Assembly (NCBI GenBank): GCA_937974245.1
Contig: CALJKV010000103.1
Coordinates: forward strand, 1-64,000
Direction of reading: 5' to 3'
Source: an uncultured Chloroflexota bacterium
GTDB lineage: Bacteria > Chloroflexota > Anaerolineae > Aggregatilineales > Phototrophicaceae
Length of the DNA stretch: 64,000 bases
In this document: piece after piece, positions 50,601 to 56,560 of the stretch
Numbering within the stretch: position 1 is the first letter of the stretch
How the letters are laid out: each line of letters begins with the position of its first letter
Notes under the pieces: generated by a model
The model's input: only the letters and a program-made list of their open reading frames with translations
Database searches by the model: none
What the model was told of the DNA's origin: nothing
Program-made: the position numbers and the translations under genes

Positions 50601-53475
50601 TTGGGTGAGCATTGAGAATGCCGATGGCAAGACGATGCCCGTGGACTTTATCCGCCCGGTGGATGCCAACGACCCACTGACGGCAGGCTACTACGAAGAC
50701 ACCTTTGCGGCAGTGAGCAGCGTGTTTAACTTTGACGGGTCGTTCAGTGAGACTGTCCTATCACGTTTCTCTGGCGGTACTGCACAAACGACAACGACTG
50801 TGGATGCTACAGCATTGTTCCAGTTTGATGGCACGGGCTTCTCGGTATTCTTCACATTGAATCCGTTTGCGGACGCTGTGAAGATTTGCTGGGTAGACGG
50901 CCCGACCGCAACCCCGGCAACAGTCCTGGCGGGCGAATGCCAGACATTCGATAACGAAAGTCGCGGCACAGTTTACCAGGCGGCGCGGACGGTGTTGGGG
51001 CTGAACAGTGGGGTTCATACGGCAGTCGTACAGATGCTGGATGATGATGGCCTCCCGACGGTACATAATGTCCGTTATCTGCCGATCACCATGCAGGTTG
51101 ACGCCGTTCAGATTTACAACGACGCGCTCCCGGCTAACGCGCTGGATACGGTTGGTATCAACTACGAAACCAGCTACACCAATCGGGTAGCAGACGGTCA
51201 GTTTAACTACTATGGTTCAACCTGGCGCTCGCTTGAAGGCCGCTATGCACGCTACCAATCGGGCAACAACTATGACCAGACGCGCAGTGTGGTGGGCGCG
51301 GGCGTGCTGTTCCAGACGAGCAACGCTAATAATGTGACGCTCTACCGGGATACGCGCCGGGGTTATGCCCCTGTTCAGGCGTGCGCGATCAGGATTTCTG
51401 ACCAGGCGCGGCAGTGCTTCACTATTGACAACGGGGCGGGAACAGGCTACCAACAGCCGGTGGCAATCTCGCTATTCGACACAACGCCGCATATTGTGAC
51501 GTTGGTCACGCTGAACGGCGGTATCTTTAACCTGGACGCGGTTAAACTGGTGGATACCACTGCGCCGCTGCCTGCCGGGTTCTATGAAGATACCTATCCA
51601 GGACTAAACTATAGTAGCAGCGATTGGACGACGATGTCTTTCCGCTCCTACACCGATAGTCATGCGGCTGAAACCCTGGCCGGCACAACCCTTACGGGTG
51701 GCAATCCGGCGGCGGGAGACGGTAGCATGGTCTTCCGGTTTACCGGCACGGGCTTTGAGATCGGCACGCAGCAGGATCGTTTCGGTGGCGAGGTGCAAAT
51801 ATGCTACCGGTCAGGCAGTTTCGCCGATCCGCTGCAAATCACAGCCGGTAATGGGGCGAACTGTCACCTGTACCAGAATGAGAGTGCGCGTACCAGCTAC
51901 AATGCAAGCTATATCATAGGTGGTTTGACAAGCGGAACATACTCGGTACGGGTGCAAAACGTGGACGATGGCTTTACGGCGCTGACTACTGTGCCGAATA
52001 CCCCGCGCAATGTCCGTTATCCCGGTAAACTGCGGGTGGACTATGTGCAGGTGTTCGACACACTTCCGCCGACACTCAATGACCCGGGTCTCTACAATGA
52101 AGATGCGGTGGATGGCGGTGGCGATGCGTACCTGCAGCCCCTTCCTGCGGATCGTTGGGGCAGCATCACGGGCCGGGCGGCACGCGGTTACAGTGGCGAG
52201 AGCTATATGACCATTGTGGATACACGTGGGCGCTTGAGTCGTGCTTACAGCGGCCCAGCGGTAGCGCTGCGGTTGGATGTGCCTGTGGGCGGCGCAACGG
52301 TGATTCTCTACACGAATTATCGGTATTCGCGGGCCTACAGCAGCCAACTGCTGGTGTGTGCCGATGGTGGCACGTATGATACGCTGGACGCGCTCAACAA
52401 TGATAACTGCGCGGTGTTTGACAGCCTGACAAATGCAGCCCAACTGGTACTCAATAGCACGAATCTACCGGCGCTGGGGAATGCGGGAGTACATACACTG
52501 ACTTTCCGCACGCTGACGACCAGCAGTATGGTTATTGACGGGTTCCAGGTTATTCACGGTTCGCTGCTGGCTCCGGGTGTCTACGATGACTTCCTGGCGA
52601 GCGCAGGCGGTGTGCTGAATACTACTGGAACCTGGACAACGGTAAAATCGTCACGTGCGTATGGTGGCACTTACATTCGTTCCAACGTTCTGGATGACCA
52701 TCTGATGTTTGACTTCACCGGGACGGGCTTCGCGATCATCACGCAGGTGGATGGACGCGGCGTGGATATGAATATCTGCTACGAGTTGTCCGCGACGTTT
52801 GACGGCGACTTCTATGATGGGGATACGACGGGCGAAACCTGCCAGACGTTCTCGACGGATACGACAGCAGCCGACTGGCTGGCGTTGAACGGCAACCGTC
52901 CGCGTCCGGGTACTGGGTATCAGTATGGGTTCGATATCTACGGACTGACTTCCGGCGAGTATACAGCGGAGGTGCGGCTGGTTGATACAACCAAGACGGT
53001 CTATGACTATCTCAACATTGATGCAGTAGCCATCTTCGGGGATGTCAGTGAGGGCGGCACAGCGACACCATTGACGCCGGGGCAGCTCTACGACGATAGC
53101 GACACCATGTCGGTGGACTTTGCGCTCGGCCACAATTGGACGGCGAACACTAACTTCCGTTATGGCCCATGGCGCGGTCCGTGGAACCAGACGGAACACA
53201 CTGCCCGGAATGCTGGTACGGTAATGCAGGTCTATCTCCAGGGTAATGCGCTGGTGCTCTACCAGACGGCGGATACCCGTAACAGTACGAATGTTCAGGT
53301 GTGCCTGGCGACGAATGAAGGGCCAGAGTGCAATGAGTTCAGTCAGTATGTGCGGCGCACCTACTTCACGCCGGTGGTTTTCTACGGCTTTGGTGATGGC
53401 GACCATACGCTTATCTTCGAGAACCGGGATCACGCGCGCGGCTTCAGCGTGGATGCGATGCAGATACTCCCATAG
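41659..53475 (+). CDS. Giant secreted subtilisin-like (S8) protease with beta-helix and 15 repeat domains
   Basis: About 3,938 residues. Order: signal peptide (1-37), Pro/Thr/Glu-rich linker (to about 130), a LamG-like beta-sandwich (130-310), a second linker with PEATEEALL repeats, then the S8 domain. Catalytic residues are Asp525 (AVIDTGFVG), His556 (SDHGVNVVE), oxyanion Asn643 (SAGNNHG) and Ser862 (GTSAAAAHVAG). About 118 residues of beta-sandwich character are inserted between Asn and Ser. A right-handed beta-helix follows to DIGAYEF (about 1,410), then a cadherin/Ig-like part, then about 15 beta-rich repeats of roughly 150 residues to the end. There is no C-terminal anchor motif. GGAGG lies seven bases before the ATG. 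It is probably exported by Sec and acts at or beyond the cell surface; the target is unknown. Confidence 0.92.
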   Translation: MSSRRRVLLTVLSLTMLMFVLNLALPGARFANRVSAQEATEEPTIPPAPTEAPTVIPTVVPTVAPTVAPTAVPTEVPPVEVTEEPTEEPPAEATEEPVIPELTEEPAPVTEEPTVIPTDEPMPQPTVAPVVSLFMDDFQDGDTLGWLLTPGWVVMNEEANLFLAAATPGETAAVLDLNWEHMAVSARLRVESGDTVNILVKAAAENYTVTLDGTGQVTLSRGGVLVAAGPVVEIVPLAEGEIAPPAAWRLVSIQALGNTVTVMVDGALQVSYTDETPMAAGTVAFVTGTANTGTVALDDVTVQRLDAPVTTPEPEATEILLPEMTEEAMPPEATEEALLPEATEEAILPEATEEALLPEATEEAPVVQLLSEENRRKLGGALGSLTELYLNGDTEGTQAVTAAYFLKTDDAGRVSVVVWAAEGYNGQTIAPIVEAVGGVVEFVNEQSIEAYIPLGGFIALVNTIEIDVILPVSIASSTSSSTAPAGGTINAPAGSTVTEGYNVVGANAWHVAGYTGTGVKIAVIDTGFVGITAIPAAERSCLSSTSAVGGLGSSDHGVNVVEVLCDIAPGASVTMYQADTASLLASRISSAVSGGNKIILITVDLGANAGPGDGTGGGVSNAVYTQITAARNAGRLVVVSAGNNHGRYVSFQYGGGTTNITITANAGDRVNVSWDDWVVSGTDNLTMRLHDGGTINLPSTARPAGGPPSYQFTVPAVGSCAAAPAALCSLTLEISATNGGSNYVQVQATGTGSVGNPAGGTISGTNNTASLGRPADAQDAVTVGAVCAANDSTDGAFPLVASSSLGPIFGSGGTAPGLSNGSFPRSNVKPDLVGTSEVSTTNLPVVNGGCIANDGDGFEGTSAAAAHVAGMAALLVSSTNANLSAFDAANVTATNELQDYLQTHAVDLPFGDSANGFDMRYGAGLTVLGNPAINFNWATFTDPTTSASTCATRSYVSLANPDSAQDGSLANPYVNPAYALAQAGANECVILLPGEYVTPLLIDSAIASGVTLQSYDAAMLSDEADSLIWVNNGYQSGGGIQLDGRTNPFTLEGFVFNNSPAQYFGGFLVVNPLAIQVVNSTNGLIIGNTFTGFQEIEGASAPVLINSSQNITVDGNVFSENDVIRGAALKITNSGGTTPILVQDNEFFSNHSSGGGTLVSDPVLRIVNSQVDVYTNRFEENDSKSVVHILNANDAYEVSFFSNLFMNNLNAGPMIHLDPNRRFRFINNTVVGQSLMNNLQYSAVIARGNPGNPVGTNFDGLWDIHNNLFYNNNALLGPVQDVAGNSTCASIDGGSDNGVRNNWVFDSGDTGGDCGISWLGYNNTLNFDPLPFTDQNSQFVGTTIAPDDPYRLKGTSIGIDGGDDALVTAAGITLATAYDVLGGARHEDGNGDATMTVDIGAYEFISVKGGPVVAAFPEDDPDNDPLTDVTSATIAFFAEGGFPPYTYTITNSPAFFDADPNNACGGQPYLLTGPTANIFLYCPPKNFYNVGYAPGTIMFDYEVRDQVGGTPGTGTITINITPTDDPAQVNPITHKIRVEEDQTANTTITFRMRPYIRIDDNFFFSEDNDGTNSNGADYPYTYGYVGGSATGDVGIIVGGEGAISAAVAAANGTNGVVTLSALQDQTGIVTFRYTTTDDDGQPAPAVQNEVTIEVIPMLPDSGVHDDTSFAFDYTDGWSPLYSEGNINNTLHQTRGLNEQADFNFVGTGFAAYMQGHRSGGYWELQVDGQSFNWNGKQVVTSNGITCRTTATTGVTTHASHIYNRTTLPYVVSCTRLRADEAHTISFINRELNRYLNVDAVGILIGDNALEAGFHEVSESQLSQLFFGGWTQITDRFASGQVAMQATSASVPDIQFSFKGSGIAVGTVLERFYDAATRTYSGTSYDICVTPSGGAGEVCQTFDTSLGNPPPTRPIYKVFRPIVGLDPALEHTARIHINNVPVNGRLVIDSITVLDVDPLGILPLGTTEDDVFGMLVTGNGIDDTWKLDTYNRRASNSSLTSVNRGIPYAGPFITFQIPADADTVNWTRFAGRSDSQDMMICVDRGLGITGGGQGNCIVANLRTGAYSRVEVNGTLTPGLDTISTNPLVISESLFREAWTGVASHTVEIFSLTNQVFNLDKVQIVGSTLPLQRGFYEQDVPGIRTFDSALNLDAGSFTTVASRAASGGSVAQTIVINEGILFQFNGTGFAVNFTLFNKSDAVDICWVDSLTTNVNTILTTGTCRTFDNESRATVYQAARSILGLTPGDHTVVVQMLGDDGIPVAHSSRYLPITMQIDAVQVFNTWNTLNALDTPGMRYETSYSNQATDNLFLYFGDGWRSVAGRAARLYSGENYDLIQRVVGAGIVFRTNNADTVRVIRSTSRANAPLLVCTAPHNGSFVVDMNQYTCATVRNDGGTAHQQIFNIPLSSSGPHVVSITTLTNGRLYLDAIELANSTPLTPGLYPDTDPGLVYTPLDDANNAWRNMPLARRYTDNASMESTAAGASVTFSCLDCTGFTLFTPLDRYRGQMDVTVIGTTNGGAALNVTKTLTAYDLRTQYNGALNLADLPIGDYTFTIVESDPTTNKFAVDGILIYGDYDSAMSPGLYDDAAVDTGGMPYLSFGPNSTDWIVLSGSRARAYMNQTIHYSRKSGAQVRFNITGADTITLFHTNSRTTSVEVCATLLTANPVSDSDRNCTTINPYANGASTTLGNGDIFLAGQGDYAVTITNRLYPYYLYLDAVGVYDSTANLGEGIYQDSHALLSGKFTGTWTPNTLEGAATDRYVTSSGIGDTGDSLEFTFDGIGFSIILAESTLTSGNYTLCVDSGATIGGCAIVDEAGPDPLPVSTAKKAIALTHVGLANGTYTVRLTNNDSTKPLLVDRVDILEQPAADRDIDNNTTGNIENADARIFYFPFGSLTQLDNRYTSGGSQHTGTMQGSVIFFELDSFNGGAVQYVRQTSTRQGMVNVCVAAYGAVCTPIQVANNTLNAYQAVDTISVSGGAGTYWVSIENADGKTMPVDFIRPVDANDPLTAGYYEDTFAAVSSVFNFDGSFSETVLSRFSGGTAQTTTTVDATALFQFDGTGFSVFFTLNPFADAVKICWVDGPTATPATVLAGECQTFDNESRGTVYQAARTVLGLNSGVHTAVVQMLDDDGLPTVHNVRYLPITMQVDAVQIYNDALPANALDTVGINYETSYTNRVADGQFNYYGSTWRSLEGRYARYQSGNNYDQTRSVVGAGVLFQTSNANNVTLYRDTRRGYAPVQACAIRISDQARQCFTIDNGAGTGYQQPVAISLFDTTPHIVTLVTLNGGIFNLDAVKLVDTTAPLPAGFYEDTYPGLNYSSSDWTTMSFRSYTDSHAAETLAGTTLTGGNPAAGDGSMVFRFTGTGFEIGTQQDRFGGEVQICYRSGSFADPLQITAGNGANCHLYQNESARTSYNASYIIGGLTSGTYSVRVQNVDDGFTALTTVPNTPRNVRYPGKLRVDYVQVFDTLPPTLNDPGLYNEDAVDGGGDAYLQPLPADRWGSITGRAARGYSGESYMTIVDTRGRLSRAYSGPAVALRLDVPVGGATVILYTNYRYSRAYSSQLLVCADGGTYDTLDALNNDNCAVFDSLTNAAQLVLNSTNLPALGNAGVHTLTFRTLTTSSMVIDGFQVIHGSLLAPGVYDDFLASAGGVLNTTGTWTTVKSSRAYGGTYIRSNVLDDHLMFDFTGTGFAIITQVDGRGVDMNICYELSATFDGDFYDGDTTGETCQTFSTDTTAADWLALNGNRPRPGTGYQYGFDIYGLTSGEYTAEVRLVDTTKTVYDYLNIDAVAIFGDVSEGGTATPLTPGQLYDDSDTMSVDFALGHNWTANTNFRYGPWRGPWNQTEHTARNAGTVMQVYLQGNALVLYQTADTRNSTNVQVCLATNEGPECNEFSQYVRRTYFTPVVFYGFGDGDHTLIFENRDHARGFSVDAMQILP
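42640..42752 (+). repeat. In-frame PEATEEALL tandem repeats
   Basis: Five copies of a nine-residue, 27-base unit (PEATEEA plus two hydrophobic or Pro residues), grouped as near-identical 54-base pairs at DNA level. They form an acidic linker between the LamG-like and protease parts. Near-identity at DNA level suggests recent slippage or unequal exchange. Confidence 0.85.
43603..43957 (+). other. Beta-sandwich inserted in the S8 catalytic domain
   Basis: About 118 codons between the oxyanion Asn (43585-43587) and the Ser (44242-44244) are not part of the minimal subtilisin fold. They read as alternating beta strands (TNITITANAGDRVNVSW, NLTMRLHDGG, SLTLEISATNGG), as in bacterial pre-peptidase-type sandwiches. 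Confidence 0.6.
44480..45880 (+). other. Beta-helix region of the giant protease
   Basis: The segment from SYVSLANPDSAQDGSLANPY to VDIGAYEF holds many short repeats rich in N, G and hydrophobics, such as LIIGNTFTGFQ, ITVDGNVFSEND and VDVYTNRFEEND. This is the pattern of DUF1565/NosD-type right-handed parallel beta-helices. The DIGAYEF end is a common closing sequence of such regions in surface proteins. Confidence 0.75.
46645..53472 (+). repeat. Array of about 15 diverged beta-rich repeats with paired cysteines
   Basis: Roughly 2,276 residues divide into about 15 units of 130-170 residues. Most begin with a GxYxD-like turn after a Pro/Leu pair (TPGLYPDTD, SPGLYDDAA, TAGYYEDTF, PAGFYEDTY, LAPGVYDDF). 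They continue with W-x-x-x-x-GRxARxYSG or a related phrase, then G-x-x-V-x-F-x-F-x-G-x-GF, a strand with VxVC or DICW, a second Cys before a short x-x-F, a G-x-HTV strand and LDAVxI. A cysteine pair at the same place occurs in nearly all units, implying one disulfide each. The layout resembles carbohydrate-binding beta-sandwiches; the identity is not established. Confidence 0.8.
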
Positions 53476-53528
53476 ATAGGACAGAGAACGGGGGCAGGCG
53501 ACATGCCTGTCCGTCACATAAACGTATT

Positions 53529-53564
53529 AAGCCGGTCTGCCCTGTGCAGGCCGGTTTATTTTTC
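53529..53564 (+). terminator. Terminator of the giant protease gene
   Basis: AAGCCGGTCTGC pairs with GCAGGCCGGTTT (two G-U pairs) around a CCTGT loop, followed by ATTTTT. A smaller hairpin lies just upstream at 53492-53512. Confidence 0.85.
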
Positions 53565-53621
53565 CGTCAAACCTGTTAGAATGGCCGGAAATCCGAATTA
53601 ATCAGTAGAGACAAACTCATT

Positions 53622-54530
53622 ATGCAATTCCAAATGTTACCCGAAGTGCAGGCAGCGCTTGAGGCAGGACACCCAGTGGTGGCGCTGGAATCCACGCTAA
53701 TTACGCACGGACTACCGTATCCCACCAATGTTGAAACAGCGCTGGCGATGGAAGCGGCGGTGCGCGAGTCCGGCGCGGTTCCGGCGACGATTGCCATTCT
53801 TGACGGTGTGATTCGCGTAGGGCTTTCCCGTGATGAAATTGACTATCTGGGGCAGCTCCCTGCAGGGACGGTGCGTAAGTGCAGCCGTCGCGATTTTCCG
53901 CTGGCGGTAGGTCTGAAGCAAAATGCCGCGACGACAGTGGCCGGGACGATGATCGTCGCCCAGATGGCCGGAATTAAAGTATTCGCTACCGGTGGCATTG
54001 GCGGAGTTCACCGGGGACATCCGCACGATGTCTCCGCCGACCTGATTGAACTGGGGCGTACACCTGTAGCGGTGGTTTGCTCTGGCGCCAAGTCTATTCT
54101 TGATTTGCCGCTGACATTGGAAGTCCTGGAAACACAGGGTGTACCGGTTATCGGGGTGGGGACGGACACGCTGCCGGCGTTCTACACCCATAGCAGCGGA
54201 CTGCCGCTGGATGCCTGTGTCGAAACACCTGAAGAGGCGGCCCAGGTGATTGCAGCGGCTTACACGCTTGATTTGAAGCAAGGACTGCTCTTCACTGTGC
54301 CGGTGCCGAAAGCGGACGAATTGCCGGAAGCGGCTGCCGAGGCCGCCATCAAGCAGGCTACCCGTGAAGCCGATGTGCAGGGTGTGGCAGGTAAGGATGT
54401 GACCCCGTTCGTTCTGAGGCGCGTGGCCGAAATTACTGAAGGGCAGTCCAAGCGGGCGAATATCATCCTGCTGGTCAATAACGCCCGTGTCGCCGGTCAA
54501 ATTGCCACTGCATTCGCCCGGCTGTCATGA
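53622..54530 (+). CDS. psuG: Pseudouridine-5'-phosphate glycosidase
   Basis: A 302-residue enzyme that splits pseudouridine 5'-phosphate into uracil and ribose 5-phosphate. Family marks: VVALESTLITHGLPYP, PATIAILDGVIRVGL with the catalytic region, CSRRDFPLA, ATTVAGTM, VFATGGIGGVHRG, and VCSGAKSILD with its Lys. The length is normal. The stop overlaps the start of the kinase gene by four bases (ATGA), which fits the usual PsuG-PsuK pathway. A TAGAAT upstream may be its -10 box. Confidence 0.95.
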   Translation: MQFQMLPEVQAALEAGHPVVALESTLITHGLPYPTNVETALAMEAAVRESGAVPATIAILDGVIRVGLSRDEIDYLGQLPAGTVRKCSRRDFPLAVGLKQNAATTVAGTMIVAQMAGIKVFATGGIGGVHRGHPHDVSADLIELGRTPVAVVCSGAKSILDLPLTLEVLETQGVPVIGVGTDTLPAFYTHSSGLPLDACVETPEEAAQVIAAAYTLDLKQGLLFTVPVPKADELPEAAAEAAIKQATREADVQGVAGKDVTPFVLRRVAEITEGQSKRANIILLVNNARVAGQIATAFARLS

Positions 54531-55447
54531 CAAACGCGGGCGCGGGGGATGCCGCCCCTTTCCTGGTGGGTATCGGGGCGGTGTTCATTGATGATATTGT
54601 GTTGCCAGGTGATCGGGTTTACCGGGATTGTCTGGGGGGAGGGGTGATTCACGGGCTGTTGGGTGCAGCGGTATGGGGCGAGCGCCCTGGTCTGGTGGCG
54701 GTAGCAGGACGCGACCTGCCGGAACCGGCTTTAACGGTGCTGCGCCGGGCGTTTGACCTGCGCGGGCTACGCTGGCTTGACCTGCCGCAGATCCGCGCTT
54801 GGCAGCATTTTGATGCGGAGGGTAATCGCTCCGAAACCTACCAGGTGGAGGTCATCGCGCCATTCATCACTGGGGCGCAACCGGAACACTATCCCGCCGC
54901 GTATGCGGGCAGTCAGGCCCATTATGTGCTGCAAGGCTTTGAAGGTATCCGCACCTGGCGTGAAAAGCTTGATGGGTTCATCTTGTGGGAGCCGCTTCAA
55001 CAAGTGATGCTGCCGGAAAACCGTGAGGCGATGCGGGAGACATTGCAGGGTGGGGGGATTAATGTAGTTTCGCCGAATTTACTGGAAGCGCGCCTGGTTT
55101 ATGGTGATGACCGGACGCCCGAGGAACTGGTTACAGCCATGTTCGCGGATGGAGCGCCGATGGTCGCCATGCGGATGGGCGCGGCGGGATCGTTGATCGC
55201 CAGCAGGGAAACTGGGGAACGCCAGTTTATTGCTTCCGTGCCTGTGAGTAAGGTTGTTGACCAGACGGGCGCCGGAAATGCCTATTGCGGCACGCTTACG
55301 GCGGGTATTGGGAGGGGGAAAAGCCTGCGAGAGGCGGGCGCAATGGCAGCGGTATCAGCGTCATATTGTATTGAGCGGGTGGGAGTTATTGCAATAGAAA
55401 CTGTAATACGAGAAGAACGCAACCAACGCTATGACCTGGTTCTTTAG
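54527..55447 (+). CDS. PfkB-family carbohydrate kinase with Asn at the catalytic base position
   Basis: A 306-residue ribokinase-like protein coupled to psuG, so its natural guess is pseudouridine kinase. The signature reads DQTGAGNAYCG (about 245-255), where most PfkB kinases have TGAGD with the catalytic Asp. Here that residue is Asn251. A similar GxGN form occurs in eukaryotic Mak32-like relatives. The N-terminal GGGVIHGLLGAAVWG region, which normally handles substrate, is kept. It may be a slow, altered or non-catalytic partner. No other pseudouridine kinase is in the window. Confidence 0.85.
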   Translation: MTNAGAGDAAPFLVGIGAVFIDDIVLPGDRVYRDCLGGGVIHGLLGAAVWGERPGLVAVAGRDLPEPALTVLRRAFDLRGLRWLDLPQIRAWQHFDAEGNRSETYQVEVIAPFITGAQPEHYPAAYAGSQAHYVLQGFEGIRTWREKLDGFILWEPLQQVMLPENREAMRETLQGGGINVVSPNLLEARLVYGDDRTPEELVTAMFADGAPMVAMRMGAAGSLIASRETGERQFIASVPVSKVVDQTGAGNAYCGTLTAGIGRGKSLREAGAMAAVSASYCIERVGVIAIETVIREERNQRYDLVL

Positions 55448-55488
55448 CATTGTGAACGCGGGTTATCAGATTTGGTTTGTTGATTGAT

Positions 55489-55659
55489 TTACCGCGAGCC
55501 GCCAGTGTGTGCCGGGCCTGGGGCTGTGCTGTGTGTATGCCGGACAACGATATGCAGCGTCAGCTCGTCCAGGGTGACAAAGCGTCGTTGGCAGTAGGGG
55601 CAGGTTGGGCCGTCTTGCTTCTTGCTATCCTGCTGGGTTGGAGTTTGATGCTGTGCCAC
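55489..55659 (-). CDS. Small C2H2 zinc-finger protein (56 residues)
   Basis: Found by translating the minus strand; too short for usual gene calling. It starts with GTG, with AGGAG seven bases upstream and an extended -10 promoter (55707-55715) about 50 bases before it. Residues 20-41 hold one classical zinc finger: C-P-Y-C, Phe four residues later, Leu six further, then His36 and His41 (CX2CX12HX4H), with the normal hydrophobic core positions. The remainder is polar and probably disordered. It likely binds DNA, RNA or a protein partner. Archaea and some bacteria have similar tiny fingers; the function is unknown. Confidence 0.75.
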   Translation of the reverse strand: MAQHQTPTQQDSKKQDGPTCPYCQRRFVTLDELTLHIVVRHTHSTAPGPAHTGGSR

Positions 55660-55706
55660 AGTGATGCTCCTGAAAGGGTAAGATAACTAAACACTAATTT
55701 AATTTA

Positions 55707-55715
55707 ATTATAACA
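55707..55715 (-). promoter_or_regulatory. Extended -10 promoter for the zinc-finger gene
   Basis: On the minus strand TGT precedes a perfect TATAAT within an AT-rich stretch. Predicted transcription starts about 40 bases before the GTG start. Confidence 0.55.
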
Positions 55716-55873
55716 GTGAATCAAGAAAAAATGAAATAGGAAGAAAGGGTGAAAAAAGTAAAAATTACGCACAAAGAATTAGTAGATAAGATAACATTCA
55801 ACTCTAGAAAGTATTGCGGGCAGTCGTGTTGAAGACTGCTATCTCGACCATTCGGACAGTAATCCATTGACCA

Positions 55874-56308
55874 CTAATCCCCGGTTGGTTTTTCCCGCAG
55901 CCATTCCTGTACCGCCTGGATAAGTTCAGCGGCGGACAGATCATCACGTGTCTCAAGCGCGTCCAGGTCTGCCGGATGTAGTCCCGCCAAAACACGCTCC
56001 AACTCCGTCATGAGCAGCAGCAGCGGGGCGGTACGACCGACGACGATGGTGACATAGTAGGCCGGGTAGTCAAACGAATAAATAAAGACATGATGTTCTT
56101 TTGTTGAGAGCAGGACAAACTGTGCTGGGTTATGTTCAAACTGTGTCGCGAGGTTTTGTGCCAGCACAAAGAAGGCCTGGAACATGGAGGCCAGTTTCTC
56201 ACTGCTGCTCTTCAGCGGATAGGAGGTTCGCAGGAGGTTACCGCGATTGTTAGTGACAATCACGAGTTGGATGTGCGCGTTGTTGGCGAGACGTTCAAAC
56301 CATTCCAT
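55874..56308 (-). CDS. Roadblock/LC7-like protein
   Basis: A 144-residue protein with the strand-helix-strand pattern of Roadblock/LC7 (MglB-like) domains. It runs from LVIVTNNRGNLLRTSYPL, through the helix SEKLASMFQAFFVLAQNLAT, to FVLLSTKEHHVFIYSF and YYVTIVVGRTAPLLLLM. Such proteins usually regulate small GTPases, but no GTPase gene is nearby. The start MEWFERLANN is chosen because longer frames lack a site. The C-terminal 40 residues are charged and helical. It shares the minus strand with the zinc-finger gene, 200 bases away. Confidence 0.72.
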   Translation of the reverse strand: MEWFERLANNAHIQLVIVTNNRGNLLRTSYPLKSSSEKLASMFQAFFVLAQNLATQFEHNPAQFVLLSTKEHHVFIYSFDYPAYYVTIVVGRTAPLLLLMTELERVLAGLHPADLDALETRDDLSAAELIQAVQEWLREKPTGD

Positions 56309-56560
56309 CTGGGTTTTTCTCCCACGATACGCCGGGTGTCTATACCCAGTTCCCAACTGATGACGGACTCAAATTGCACCTTTTCCGGTTGGTGGAAATT
56401 GGACAACCTTCCCGCAGAATTGTACCAGTTTCTGCGCTTTTCTGCCCGATGAATCCCCGGTTATGATGACGAGCGACATAATATGTGCTACCCAATCCTT
56501 TCCCCGTCCGTTATAATGAAAATGACCATGAGAAAAATTCAGACTTATGAGGGAAAACGT

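Noticed and set aside
46645..53472. Possible mobile-element or phage tail origin for the long repeat array.
   Set aside because: No integrase, transposase, terminal repeats or phage genes flank it; the repeats are continuous in one secreted protein frame.
55477..55686. 69-codon plus-strand frame after the kinase gene.
   Set aside because: The opposite strand encodes the zinc-finger protein with a strong ribosome-binding site; the plus frame is its shadow.
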